DNA from: Hyalangium versicolor
Lineage (GTDB): Bacteria; Myxococcota; Myxococcia; Myxococcales; Myxococcaceae
Assembly (NCBI RefSeq): GCF_020103695.1
Contig: NZ_JAHXBF010000004.1
Span: 512,279-576,278, forward strand
DNA length: 64,000 nucleotides
Reading direction: 5' to 3'
Of this stretch, positions 53,649 through 62,381 are shown one piece after another. Within the stretch, counting starts at the first letter, position 1. The number at the start of each line of letters is the position of its first letter. The notes beneath the pieces were generated by a model, which was not told where the DNA came from, did not search any database, and saw only the letters and a list, made by a program, of their open reading frames with translations. Made by a program: the position numbers and the translations under genes.

Positions 53649-53703
53649 AGCCGCGCCCAAGCAACCGCCACTTTCGAGATCACCCACCCACCTTGAACCG
53701 GAC

Positions 53704-55068
53704 ATGACCACCACCATCGAGTTTCCACGCGGATTCCTCTGGGGCAGTGCCACCTCGGCCTATCAGATCGAAGGCTCGCCGCTCGCCGACGGAGCGGGCC
53801 CCAGCATCTGGCAACGCTTCATGCACACGCCTGGCCTGACGCCCAGCGGCGACACGGGCGATGTGGCTTGCGATCACTACCGTCGCTACAAGAGCGACGT
53901 GGCGCTCATGCGCGATTTGGGGATGCAGGCGTATCGCTTCAGCGTCTCCTGGAGCCGCATCCTGCCCCTCGGCAAGGGCGCGGTGAACCCGGCGGGACTC
54001 GACTTCTACGAGCGGCTCGTGGACGCGCTGCTGGAGAACGGTATCGAGCCCATCATCACCCTCTTCCACTGGGACCTGCCCGCCGCCCTCGATGATCGCG
54101 GTGGCTGGCTCAACCCCGACATCGCGAACTGGTTCGCTGACTACGGGACCACGCTGTTCCGCCGGCTCGACGACCGGGTGAAGAAGTGGGCGACGCTCAA
54201 TGAGCCGTGGGTCGTGTCCGACGGCGGTTATCTGCACGGCCCCCTCGCTCCGGGCCACAAGAACCTCTACGAGGCGCCCATCGCCTCGCGGAACCTCATG
54301 CGGGCGCATGGCGCGGCGGTGCAGGCGTATCGCGCCACGGGCAAGCACCAGATTGGCCTCGTGGTGAACCTCGAGCCCAAGTACCCCGCCTCGGACAGCC
54401 CCGCGGACCTGGCGGCTACGGCTCGGGCAGACGCGTACATGAACCGGCAGTACCTGGATCCAGCGCTGCTGGGGACATGCCCGGACAAGGAGCTGACCGA
54501 AGTCTTTGGCGACGCGTGGGAGCCGTGGTCACCGGAGGCGCTGAAGCTGACGCACCAGCCCATCGACTTCCTGGGCATCAACTACTACACGCGCAACGTG
54601 ACGCGCGCGGATGAGCGATCCTGGCCACAGCGGGCCGCGCCGGTGCGGCAGAAGCAGGCCACGTACACCGAGACGACCTGGGAAGTGTTCCCGCAGGGGC
54701 TCGTCGACACGCTCGAGATGGTGAAGAAGCGCTACGGCCCGATTCCCCTCTACATCACCGAAAACGGGGCGGCCTTCTTCGACCCACCGGTGGCCGAGGG
54801 CAACCGCGTCCGAGATCCGCTGCGCATCGACTACCTGCGCAAGCACCTGACGGCCGTGCACACCGCCATCCAGCGGGGAGTGGACGTGCGCGGCTACATG
54901 GTCTGGTCCCTGTTCGACAACCTCGAGTGGTCGCTCGGCTTCTCCAAGCGGTTCGGCATCGTCCACGTGGACTTCGAGAGCCTGAAGCGGACGCCCAAGG
55001 ACAGCGCGCGTTTCTACTCGCGGGTGGTCGCCACGAACGGCGCTGCCCTGAGCGAAGCGGCGGACTGA
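53704..55068 (+). CDS. GH1 beta-glucosidase
   Basis: A 454-residue cytoplasmic family 1 glycoside hydrolase with no signal peptide. Acid/base Glu167 in TLNEPWV and nucleophile Glu353 in ITENGAA are both present. Further family signs are FLWGSATSAYQIEGS at the N-terminus, FHWDLPAALDDRGGW, INYYTRN and GYMVWSLFDNLEWSLGFSKR. It should hydrolyse the imported beta-linked oligosaccharide to monosaccharide. It lies 55 bp after the permease gene, at the end of the locus. Confidence 0.96.
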   Translation: MTTTIEFPRGFLWGSATSAYQIEGSPLADGAGPSIWQRFMHTPGLTPSGDTGDVACDHYRRYKSDVALMRDLGMQAYRFSVSWSRILPLGKGAVNPAGLDFYERLVDALLENGIEPIITLFHWDLPAALDDRGGWLNPDIANWFADYGTTLFRRLDDRVKKWATLNEPWVVSDGGYLHGPLAPGHKNLYEAPIASRNLMRAHGAAVQAYRATGKHQIGLVVNLEPKYPASDSPADLAATARADAYMNRQYLDPALLGTCPDKELTEVFGDAWEPWSPEALKLTHQPIDFLGINYYTRNVTRADERSWPQRAAPVRQKQATYTETTWEVFPQGLVDTLEMVKKRYGPIPLYITENGAAFFDPPVAEGNRVRDPLRIDYLRKHLTAVHTAIQRGVDVRGYMVWSLFDNLEWSLGFSKRFGIVHVDFESLKRTPKDSARFYSRVVATNGAALSEAAD

Positions 55069-55069
55069 C

Positions 55070-55732
55070 TCAGGGCACCGTGAGATCCGAGGGCTGCCGC
55101 GGCGCCACCTCATAGGTGGTCTCGTACTGCGCCGCCAGCCCCACGACGGCGATGCGCTGACCCACCGTCAGCGCCTGCAACGTGGCCTTGTCGAGCCCCG
55201 CCGAAACGTGGACGAAGATCTGAACCTCCCCCGAGCCGTCGTTGATGTAGAGCTTGTAGCCGTAGGGGGAGTCGTCCTGGAAGGTCTGGGTCACGTTGCC
55301 GCTGACCTTCACGAGCAGGCCCTCGTTGGACTCGGTGACTTCGCCGGTGCTCACCTGCTTGGAAGTGACGTTCTGCGTGCCCTCGAGCTGTTTGACGTTG
55401 GCGGGCTCGGCCTCGAGGATGCGCAGCTTGTTCTGCTCGGCCAGCGTGCCGGTGACGCGCACCTTGGCGCCCAGACCAAAGCCCTGCTTCTCGGCGAGCT
55501 TCACGTAGATGCCGCCCGAGGAGTCCTGTAAGGCGAAGCCCTCATCGCCCATGGCGGAGACGAAGGTCCCAGGTGCAACGGAGACCGCGCCTTCGATGGT
55601 GACCGTGCTGCCATCGGCCTTGCCACGCGCCTCCTGGATGGGAGTGACTTTGGGCTGTTGCTCGTCATCGCCACAGCCAGACAACGCCAGGATGACTACC
55701 AGTACCAGTCGAGACATCGTGCGAAGTGTCAT
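55070..55732 (-). CDS. lipoprotein with OB-fold-like (BOF/YdeI-type) repeats
   Basis: A 220-residue lipoprotein: signal MTLRTMSRLVLVVILALSGC gives Cys20 (or Cys15 from an internal Met). AGGAGA lies 9 bases before the first ATG. The mature part has two related beta-barrel-like segments of the nucleic-acid-binding OB type seen in periplasmic proteins: ADGSTVTIEGAVSVAPGTFV with SSGGIYVKLAEKQG, and EGLLVKVSGNVTQTF with YKLYINDGSGEVQIFVHVS. No catalytic residues are apparent. It converges with the beta-glucosidase gene and is probably unrelated to it. Confidence 0.85.
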   Translation of the reverse strand: MTLRTMSRLVLVVILALSGCGDDEQQPKVTPIQEARGKADGSTVTIEGAVSVAPGTFVSAMGDEGFALQDSSGGIYVKLAEKQGFGLGAKVRVTGTLAEQNKLRILEAEPANVKQLEGTQNVTSKQVSTGEVTESNEGLLVKVSGNVTQTFQDDSPYGYKLYINDGSGEVQIFVHVSAGLDKATLQALTVGQRIAVVGLAAQYETTYEVAPRQPSDLTVP

Positions 55733-55856
55733 GGGACCGATCTCCTACGAGGTCCCCACCCAACACAACTCCAGATCAGTGCTACTGTTCTCTGGTGGCG
55801 ACAGGAGCCTGTTGCCTTCCAGGGCATGACCCCAGCGCTCCCCTCTGTTCTCTCCC

Positions 55857-56927
55857 ATGGCACGAACCAAAAGCCCGCTCTTCTGGATCCTCATCACTGT
55901 TGGAGGTGCCTCCGCGCTGTGCTGCACCGGCACACTGGGACTGCTGGCGCTGGGACTGATCAGTGGGCCCTCTGAGACGGGCGCTCCCACCGCCACGGCG
56001 GCAGGATCCGCCAGCCATGAGACTCGGGGCACCGGCAACCGTGGCGAGCCAGGAGGCTTCGCCTTCGACGCGCCTCAGGGATGGAAGACGCTTCCGGATG
56101 GACGGTTCATCCTCGAATGGCTGGACCGAGGTGACACCCTGGGCGTGGAAGCGCTTCGGCTGCAGAGCGTGCCCGGACTCGACGACGGCGAGGGCAAGGT
56201 CGCGCGCATGTGGGTTGAGCGCATCGGTGCGGACTGGAACGACGTGAAGCCGAACCCGCCTGTGATGCGGCGCTTCATGTCCAACGGTGCGCGAGCCTTC
56301 TTCACAGGGGGCACGGTGCACCACAAGGGCAACGGCCGGTCCTTCCGAGTGACGCTCTACCTGGTGGAGGCGGATGACCGCTTCGAGCCCCTGGTCTTCA
56401 TCCAGAGTTACTCCACCCCCGGCGGCATCGGAGAGGCCATGTCCGCCTCGTTCTCGTGGAACACGACACACGCGAAGTTGGAGGAGGCACTGAAGGGCGT
56501 GCGAGGAAGCCCCGTGGGCCTGCCCCTGGTGGACGATGCCGAGATCGTAGGCAGCTTCGCTCACGGCTCCAACAGCGTGGCCCAGTGGGTCAACACCTAT
56601 ACTGGTGGCACCTCCATGACAGCTGTCACCTCCCACGCTGACTACACCTTCGGCGCGGACCACGCGTTCCAGTACAAGTTCGTCGGGGGCTCGGGACAGG
56701 TGGGGGCGATGACGTTTGGCCAGGAGAGCGACCAGGGCACGTGGAGCGTGAAACACGACGTGCTGACGCTCGCCGGAGCACAGCGGACACGCCGCTACCT
56801 GCTGTTGGGGGCTGCTCGCACGCCAGAGGGCAAGCGCACCCTCTTCCTCGTGCCCGAGCACCCATCCTGGTCCCTCAGCCCTGGCGCCATCGCCCAGAAC
56901 GCCGAGCTGTACGTGGCGAAGGATTGA
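55857..56927 (+). CDS. membrane-anchored protein of unknown function
   Basis: A 356-residue protein. A single N-terminal transmembrane helix (about residues 8-32, FWILITVGGASALCCTGTLG) anchors it, with the rest probably periplasmic. The N-terminal soluble part (about 55-200) resembles the PsbP/Spy0128-like sugar-free beta-sandwich of many bacterial proteins (FDAPQGWKTLPDGRFI). The C-terminal part (about 230-350) has a lipocalin-like run ending RRYLLLGAARTPEGKRTLFL. No named family is certain. It is divergent from the OB-fold lipoprotein. Confidence 0.75.
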   Translation: MARTKSPLFWILITVGGASALCCTGTLGLLALGLISGPSETGAPTATAAGSASHETRGTGNRGEPGGFAFDAPQGWKTLPDGRFILEWLDRGDTLGVEALRLQSVPGLDDGEGKVARMWVERIGADWNDVKPNPPVMRRFMSNGARAFFTGGTVHHKGNGRSFRVTLYLVEADDRFEPLVFIQSYSTPGGIGEAMSASFSWNTTHAKLEEALKGVRGSPVGLPLVDDAEIVGSFAHGSNSVAQWVNTYTGGTSMTAVTSHADYTFGADHAFQYKFVGGSGQVGAMTFGQESDQGTWSVKHDVLTLAGAQRTRRYLLLGAARTPEGKRTLFLVPEHPSWSLSPGAIAQNAELYVAKD

Positions 56928-56996
56928 ACCCCAGCTTGTTCACCAGATTTGAGTGGAGCTGTCAGTGACGTGCTCATGAGGTTGGCTCCCTCGAAA

Positions 56997-59582
56997 TTAC
57001 CGCTCTACCGAGCCACATCGGGACGCACGCAGCTCGCGCGCACGCGCCTTCTGTCCAGCGGCCTCCAGTGCCTTCTCCGCCAGCGCCAGTGCCTCCGCCT
57101 TCCCCCACGCATCTTCGCTGACGGTCGCCTCCAGCGCGGCCAACGCTGCGTCCACTCCGCTCTTCGGTTCGCGGGCCAGCACACTCCGCGCCGCCAGACA
57201 CGCCAGCCGGCTGCGGAACAGGCCGAACCCGCAGCTTGTCGCTAGCGACAGGCCCTGCTCCGCTTCGCGCAGCGCCTGCTCCGGTTGCTCCTCCTTGAGG
57301 GCAAGCCGCGCCGCCAGCTCGTGGCAGCGCAGCAGCATCTCCACCTCATTGGAGGCGCGAGCCCAGGCACGGGCCAGGAGGAGGTGCTCGCCCGCGGACG
57401 CCACGTCATCCTCCACCGCCACCAGCCCCAGCACGGTGTGGCAGTGCGCGACATGGCCATGCCACCCCAGGTGCTCACAGGCCTCCAGGTTGCGCTGCGT
57501 CGCCTCGCGCGCGAGCTCACGGCGGCCCAGAGCCAGATCGTGCTCCGCCTGCCACAGCGCGCGGCGGGCCATCGGCGCACTGTCCAGCTCACGCGCCCGA
57601 TCGAAGTGTGCATCCGCCGCGGAGTCCTCGCCCAGATCGTGCAGGACCAGCCCCAGCAGGGCGGTGGTCCGCGCGATGTGGCCCCAGGCCTCGTGCTCCC
57701 GGGCCACGGACAAGGAGCGCTCGAGCAACAACCGCGCGCTCGTGAGCCGGCCCCGCAACCGCTCGGTGTAGCCCAGCGTCCGCAGTCCTGTGACGAGCCC
57801 CCCCACGAACTCCATGCGCTCGGCGAGCCCCGCGGCCGTCTCATAGCAGCGCACCGCGAAGTCCAACTGCCCCAGCGCCCCCGCGTAGAGGCCTCCCTCA
57901 TAGGCGAGCGTGTAGCGAACGCGCTCGGGCAGAGACTCGGGCAGCCGCCGAGGATCTCCCTCCGGCGCGAAGGTCGCCGTCAGTCGCGCGCCCCGGCTCA
58001 TGTCGCCCAGCCGCAGGCCCAGGTGCGGAAAGCCGCCCAGGCTTCGTTCGTAGAGCTCGTAGGCCTCGACAGGATGGCCCGAGCGCAACGTGTGCAGCAT
58101 CAGCGCCTCGTAGGCATCCAACATCGCGCCTTCCTCGGGCGGCGGGTGCGGGCGCATGTCGAGCCGGGCAGCCAGGCGATCGCGCTCCAGCGCGTGGATG
58201 TGCTCGGGTGCAACTCCCAGCAGCGACTGGAAGTAGTCCCTCAGGAAGGGGTGGGTGGAATAGAGCGCCTGCCCCTGTCGCGCCGCGAAAACGAGCCCCA
58301 GCCGCTCCAGCCTCGCCAGCGTGCGCCGCAGTTCGGCCTGTCCCATCCCCGAGAGGCTGCCGGCCAGAGCCCCTCCTGCCTGCGCGATGGCCTCCAAGGA
58401 TTCTTCACCCACGCCTCCGCCGAGCACGCAGAGACGGGCGAGCAGGTCCCGCTCACGCTCGGGGAGCGCCCGCGCGTAGGCTGACAGCACCGTCTGGAGC
58501 CGACGCGCCAACGCATCGTCGCGCGCGGCCTCGGCCAGCGGCACCTCCTCGAAGCGCCTCACGTCCCCACCGAGGAAGCCTCCCACGTAGGAGCCAATCA
58601 TCGACACGGAGAGCGCGTGCCCTCCTGCGCTCGCGGAGAGCTCTCGGAGGGCGCCGCCACCACCTCGCAGGCCCCAGAGGCGCAGCAGGTCCACTCCCTC
58701 GTCCTCGGAGAGCGGCGCGAGCGACAGCGTCCGCAGGCCGTTGCCTTCCCAGGCCTGGAGATCCACGAGTGGGAAACGTGAAGTCATCAGCACCCGCGCG
58801 CCTCCCAGCCCACGAGCGAGCACCGTGAACAATCGCCGCAGGGACGGGTCCTGCAACTCCCCTCGCGAGCGCCCATCTCCGCCGTCGGACTGCACCCGCT
58901 CCAGCCCGTCCAGCACGAGCAGGTGCGGCGGCCCTTCGCCGAGCACTTCCTGGAGCCGCTCGAGGCGCTCGCCCGGCGCGGCCTCCTCCCCTCGCGCGAA
59001 GTAGCGCAACGCCCGGGCGAGGAAGCCCTCGATGCGAGGGTCCTCATAGAAGCTCCAGACGAAGACTCCCCCAGGCCTCGGCTCCTCTCCCAGCCCCGCC
59101 ACGAGCCGCTCCGCCACCGCTGTCTTCCCCGTGCCTCCGAGCGCCACGAGTACCACCCCGCGCGCTGGTGGCTGATCCGCCGTGGCCCACGCCGAGAGCC
59201 ATGCGAGCACATCTCCGCGGCCGACGAAGTGGCGTGCCCGCTGAAGGGCATGCGCGAAATGGGGACTCAGCTTCTCCTCGAGAGAGGACACTTCCCTGGG
59301 CGCGGGCTCGGAGGTGGCAGGCGCTGGAGGAGCGGCGGCCGAGGGTGACTCGACGAGCAGATCCTCCTCGGAGAGGCCCAGCTCCGCGGCAAGCCGTTCG
59401 AGCATGCGCCGGCGCGTGGGGTGGCGCACCGAGAAGCCCCCGCGCGCATCGTTGACGGCGCCCGACTCGTAGCGGCGGTAGGTGCGCACATCCACCCCTA
59501 CAGCTGCGGCGGCCTGCTCCTGGGTCAGGTTCAGGTCCAAGCGGGCCTGGAGCAGCAGGGCATGGTGGAAGAAGCGGGGCAC
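56997..59582 (-). CDS. STAND regulator: HTH, NB-ARC-type ATPase, TPR
   Basis: An 861-residue cytoplasmic protein. The N-terminal XRE-type HTH (about residues 10-75) reads LDLNLTQEQAAAAVGVDVRT, YRRYESGAV. The ATPase core (about 115-450) has Walker A ALGGTGKTAVAERL near 141 and LLVLDGLERVQ as Walker B, then a winged-helix region (LRDYFQSLLG). TPR-like helices (about 480-855) contain repeated Ala/Leu/Glu pairs such as RLRGRLTSARLLLERSLSVA. In this family nucleotide and ligand binding by the TPR sensor switches DNA binding or oligomerisation. It is divergent from the oxygenase gene, with a 3x10-bp repeat between. A conflict-system role is also possible. Confidence 0.92.
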   Translation of the reverse strand: MPRFFHHALLLQARLDLNLTQEQAAAAVGVDVRTYRRYESGAVNDARGGFSVRHPTRRRMLERLAAELGLSEEDLLVESPSAAAPPAPATSEPAPREVSSLEEKLSPHFAHALQRARHFVGRGDVLAWLSAWATADQPPARGVVLVALGGTGKTAVAERLVAGLGEEPRPGGVFVWSFYEDPRIEGFLARALRYFARGEEAAPGERLERLQEVLGEGPPHLLVLDGLERVQSDGGDGRSRGELQDPSLRRLFTVLARGLGGARVLMTSRFPLVDLQAWEGNGLRTLSLAPLSEDEGVDLLRLWGLRGGGGALRELSASAGGHALSVSMIGSYVGGFLGGDVRRFEEVPLAEAARDDALARRLQTVLSAYARALPERERDLLARLCVLGGGVGEESLEAIAQAGGALAGSLSGMGQAELRRTLARLERLGLVFAARQGQALYSTHPFLRDYFQSLLGVAPEHIHALERDRLAARLDMRPHPPPEEGAMLDAYEALMLHTLRSGHPVEAYELYERSLGGFPHLGLRLGDMSRGARLTATFAPEGDPRRLPESLPERVRYTLAYEGGLYAGALGQLDFAVRCYETAAGLAERMEFVGGLVTGLRTLGYTERLRGRLTSARLLLERSLSVAREHEAWGHIARTTALLGLVLHDLGEDSAADAHFDRARELDSAPMARRALWQAEHDLALGRRELAREATQRNLEACEHLGWHGHVAHCHTVLGLVAVEDDVASAGEHLLLARAWARASNEVEMLLRCHELAARLALKEEQPEQALREAEQGLSLATSCGFGLFRSRLACLAARSVLAREPKSGVDAALAALEATVSEDAWGKAEALALAEKALEAAGQKARARELRASRCGSVER

Positions 59583-59630
59583 GGAAGGCCATGGTGCAGG
59601 AGGCAGCCCCTGCCTGTCACGAGGCCCGGG

Positions 59631-59660
59631 GGTTCTGCCCGGTTCTGCCCGGTCCTGCCC
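59631..59660 (+). repeat. three tandem 10-bp repeats in a divergent promoter region
   Basis: GGTTCTGCCC occurs at 59631-59640 and 59641-59650, then GGTCCTGCCC at 59651-59660. The 10-bp spacing places each copy on the same helix face. The array lies in the 113-bp gap between the HTH-STAND gene and the oxygenase gene, so it is a good candidate operator for the STAND protein. Confidence 0.7.
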
Positions 59661-59695
59661 TGGAGGGGAAAAGCCTCCCGGCGCATCTTGAGGGC

Positions 59696-60295
59696 ATGAA
59701 CCTCACCGACACGATGCAGCCCCATCCTTCCCTGCTCCAGCGGACGGTGCTGGAGGAGGAGGAGTCCATTGTCACCGTCTCGAACTTCCTATCCCCGCAG
59801 GAGTGCAAGGAGTTCATCCGGCAGACCCTGGAAGAGGGGTACGAGGAGGCGCCCATCACCACATCCCGGGGCTTCCTGATGCGGCCGGACATCCGCAACA
59901 ACACCCGGGTGATGAAGGACGATCCGGTGCTGTCTGGACGGCTCTGGGAGCGGATGAAAGAGCTGGTGCCCACCACGCACCGGCGCATCGGCTCGTGGCA
60001 TCCACACGGCCTCAACGAGCGCTTCCGCTTCTACCGCTACACGCAGGGCCAGTACTTCAAGTGGCACAGCGACGGCCCCTTCATCCGCTCGTCGCAGGAA
60101 CTCAGCCTGTTCACGGCAATGGTGTACCTCAACGAGGATTTCGAGGGCGGGGCGACAGACTTCCAGTTCGGGCCCAGCATCACCCCTCGCCGGGGCATGT
60201 TGCTGCTGTTCGAGCACTCCCTGGTCCACCAGGGCGCGCCCGTGCGCAGCGGCTGCAAGTACGTGCTGCGCACGGACGTCATGTTCCGGCCTTGA
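59696..60295 (+). CDS. 2OG-Fe(II) oxygenase (prolyl 4-hydroxylase-like)
   Basis: A 199-residue non-haem iron oxygenase. Iron ligands are His124 and Asp126 in KWHSDGP and His178 in LVHQGAPV; the 2-oxoglutarate-binding basic residue is likely in VRSGCKYVLRTDV. The double-stranded beta-helix is also marked by FRFYRYTQGQYFKWHSDG and YLNEDFEGGATDFQF, as in the P4Hc family. The ATG at 59696 follows GAGGG closely. The target (protein prolyl residue or small molecule) is unknown. It may be controlled by the divergent STAND regulator. Confidence 0.9.
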   Translation: MNLTDTMQPHPSLLQRTVLEEEESIVTVSNFLSPQECKEFIRQTLEEGYEEAPITTSRGFLMRPDIRNNTRVMKDDPVLSGRLWERMKELVPTTHRRIGSWHPHGLNERFRFYRYTQGQYFKWHSDGPFIRSSQELSLFTAMVYLNEDFEGGATDFQFGPSITPRRGMLLLFEHSLVHQGAPVRSGCKYVLRTDVMFRP

Positions 60296-60330
60296 GGGAC
60301 ACCCAGAAAGGGAGCACCCCACTGTTGGAT

Positions 60331-60533
60331 ATGACTCCTTACCAACCGCTGCGAATCCTCTTCCTGAGCACGGGTAATGCCGCTCGGACCATTCTCGCTG
60401 GCACCTCCTGCAGGGTGAAGATGACGATGCGCTGGGCCTAACCGAACTGGATCAGCCGGATGCTGCGATCCTCGGGAGTCTCTCCTCTGGGTCACTGCGG
60501 CTAGTACGAAGAGCCTACGAGCTCGCCCCGTAG
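60331..60533 (+). pseudogene. low-molecular-weight phosphatase/arsenate-reductase fragment plus another gene's tail
   Basis: From ATG 60331 the frame reads PLRILFLSTGNAARTILAG, the N-terminal phosphate-loop region of LMW phosphatase/ArsC-type proteins, with Ser where the catalytic Cys is usually found, then stops at 60439-60441. In a different frame, 60405-60533 encodes a 42-codon coding-like tail (LLQGEDDDALGLTELDQPDA) ending in TAG. The two pieces look like the joined remains of two genes. The rest of the gap to 60754 shows nothing else. Confidence 0.55.
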
Positions 60534-60754
60534 ATGGCAGCGCCCAAACGGTTCGGGCCTCAATGTGCACAGGGCTGCAACGGCAGCCCCCCAGAAGGCG
60601 GATGGAAGCGGAGCGGAGCGATAGCTCGTCACGATCTCAGCTCAGAGCGCAGTGCCGAGTATTGACACCGAGCTACCTCCTCATGGAAGTACCAGGCGCC
60701 GGAGTGCTTCTCGCCTTGCGTCCCAACGGGAACACCGAGGGCGGGCGGCGAGCG

Positions 60755-62068
60755 TCAGTCCGCGAACTCCTGGTGCAGGAAGGCGCTCGCGGCGTCCACC
60801 TGGAGGCCCAGTCCTGTCAGCATCTTGCTGAGCTCCGCGTTCACCTCCTCGGTGTCTTCCACCTCATTGGTGTCTTCCACCTCATTGGTGTCTTCCACCC
60901 CATTGGTGTCTTCCACCTCATTGGTGCCTCCCACGTCGACATCGACCACATCCCCCTCGGTGTCCACACTGGTGCCATCTTCCGCCTCGGGGGCGAGGCC
61001 GCGGAGATCGAACTCCTCCATGAGAATGGCAAGCTTCGCCTTGGCGTCGCGCGCCACCTTCGGGTCGCGGAAGTCCCCGGAGGAGGCCTCCTCGAAACGC
61101 TCCTGCTGGCGCGCGTACTCACGCTGCAGCCCGGCGTCCGGCGCGCGATGCTGCTTGAGCGCGTAGCTGGCATCGGGGCCCTTCTTCAACCCCTCACGCA
61201 CTTTCATCTCCTTCGCGATCACATTCAGCTTCGCCTTCGCGCGCTCAGCGACAATGGGATCCTTGTGGGCTCCATGGGTGGCGTCCTTCAGCGTCGCCTC
61301 GTTGTGCTTCTTGCGCGCCGCCAGATCCTTGTCCGACAAGCCGCGGATGTCCTTCGCGTACTTCTGCTTCTGCTCGGGGCTGAGCGGCTTCGCGGGCTGG
61401 GCCACCGGAAGGTTGCCGCGCCGGACCTCGGCGGCGCGAGCCCTCTCCTCCTTCTGGATCAGGGAGAGCTTCTGGCGTGCGTCCTTGGCCACCTTGGGAT
61501 CCGTGGCCACGCCGGTGGTGGCCTCCTGGAGACGCTCCTGCTGACGGGCCTTCTCACCCTGCAGCCCGGCCGCGCCCAGTTTGTGCGTGTGCCGCGCGTA
61601 CTCGGGGTTGGGAGCGTGGGTGGCGTTCTTGCGCGCGCTCTTCTCGGAGTTCACCACGCCCAATTGGGCCTTCAGCTCCGCAGCCTTGCCCAGATCCTTG
61701 TGCGGGCCGGTGGTGGCATCCTTGAACTGCGCGCGCAAGTTCTTCTCGCGCGCCGCCAAGTCTCCCTGGGACATGCCCCGCACCTGCTCACCCAGTTGGG
61801 CGAAGGTGGTCGGCTTGGGGAGTCTGGCCTTCGAAGGCGCCAGGTGCGAGGCATGCGCGCCCCCGGTGAGGAGGTTGGGCCCCTGGCGCGTTCCGTGGGC
61901 CGGCTGGAAGCTGCTGTGGCCGGAGTAACCTGGCTGCCTAGCCGGTGCATGGGCCGCGGACCGCGAGGGTGTCTGAAGGGCGTTGCTGCGAGCCGAGTGG
62001 GCCGGTACAGACGCGCGGGGCGCCAGGCGACTGGCTGCCGGGTGATGCCCAACCTTGTGGTGTCCCAT
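60755..62068 (-). CDS. repeat-rich hydrophilic protein with acidic tail
   Basis: A 437-residue protein without signal peptide or membrane segment. The ATG at 62068 has AGGAGA 5 bases upstream. The N-terminal 110 residues are His/Ser/Ala/Pro-rich and disordered-looking. Then alternating helical modules occur: MSQGDLAAREKNLRAQFKDA and LSDKDLAARKKHNEATLKDA form one pair, and AGLQGEKARQQERLQEATTG and AGLQREYARQQERFEEASSG another. The C-terminus is strongly acidic with repeats of Asn-Glu-Val-Glu-Asp-Thr. Coiled-coil or effector-like character is suggested. I do not recognise the family. Confidence 0.82.
   Translation of the reverse strand: MGHHKVGHHPAASRLAPRASVPAHSARSNALQTPSRSAAHAPARQPGYSGHSSFQPAHGTRQGPNLLTGGAHASHLAPSKARLPKPTTFAQLGEQVRGMSQGDLAAREKNLRAQFKDATTGPHKDLGKAAELKAQLGVVNSEKSARKNATHAPNPEYARHTHKLGAAGLQGEKARQQERLQEATTGVATDPKVAKDARQKLSLIQKEERARAAEVRRGNLPVAQPAKPLSPEQKQKYAKDIRGLSDKDLAARKKHNEATLKDATHGAHKDPIVAERAKAKLNVIAKEMKVREGLKKGPDASYALKQHRAPDAGLQREYARQQERFEEASSGDFRDPKVARDAKAKLAILMEEFDLRGLAPEAEDGTSVDTEGDVVDVDVGGTNEVEDTNGVEDTNEVEDTNEVEDTEEVNAELSKMLTGLGLQVDAASAFLHQEFAD
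60851..60922 (-). repeat. four 18-bp tandem repeats in the acidic tail
   Basis: GGTGTCTTCCACCTCATT is repeated four times in plus-strand reading (60851, 60869, 60887 with one change, 60905), followed by a degenerate copy at 60923. On the coding strand each unit gives six residues, NEVEDT or NGVEDT. Unit number can change by slippage without breaking the frame, so this may vary between strains. Confidence 0.9.
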
Positions 62069-62381
62069 GTGCTCTCCTGTGAAAGGACGCTCGAGACCCT
62101 GATCAATGAGACTGACACCCAATCCGGATGGAATTGGAATGTCCCATGCCCTCTGATCTGTGATTGAAAGGGGGAGGCCCTGCGTCGAGCTTCCAAGCTG
62201 TTCATCACCCCTGAAGAGGCCACTGTACTCGTGGGCAGTTTGATGCCTGCCAAGCAACGGATAGCCACACCGCGGCTGGCTCGGAGTACTAGGTTCACTC
62301 GCCTTCGCCGCTGGGCGCGTCACCACCCCAGCTTCCCCACCGATCGGATCCGCTGACGGAACCATGCGGCAAACTTCTCGA
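62069..62381. other. intergenic stretch, no gene seen
   Basis: About 310 bases between the repeat-rich protein's start and the IS630 remnant. The minus-strand frame is open throughout but lacks coding sense once past the transposase motif. The promoter of the repeat-rich gene must lie here, but I see no clear consensus. Confidence 0.55.
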
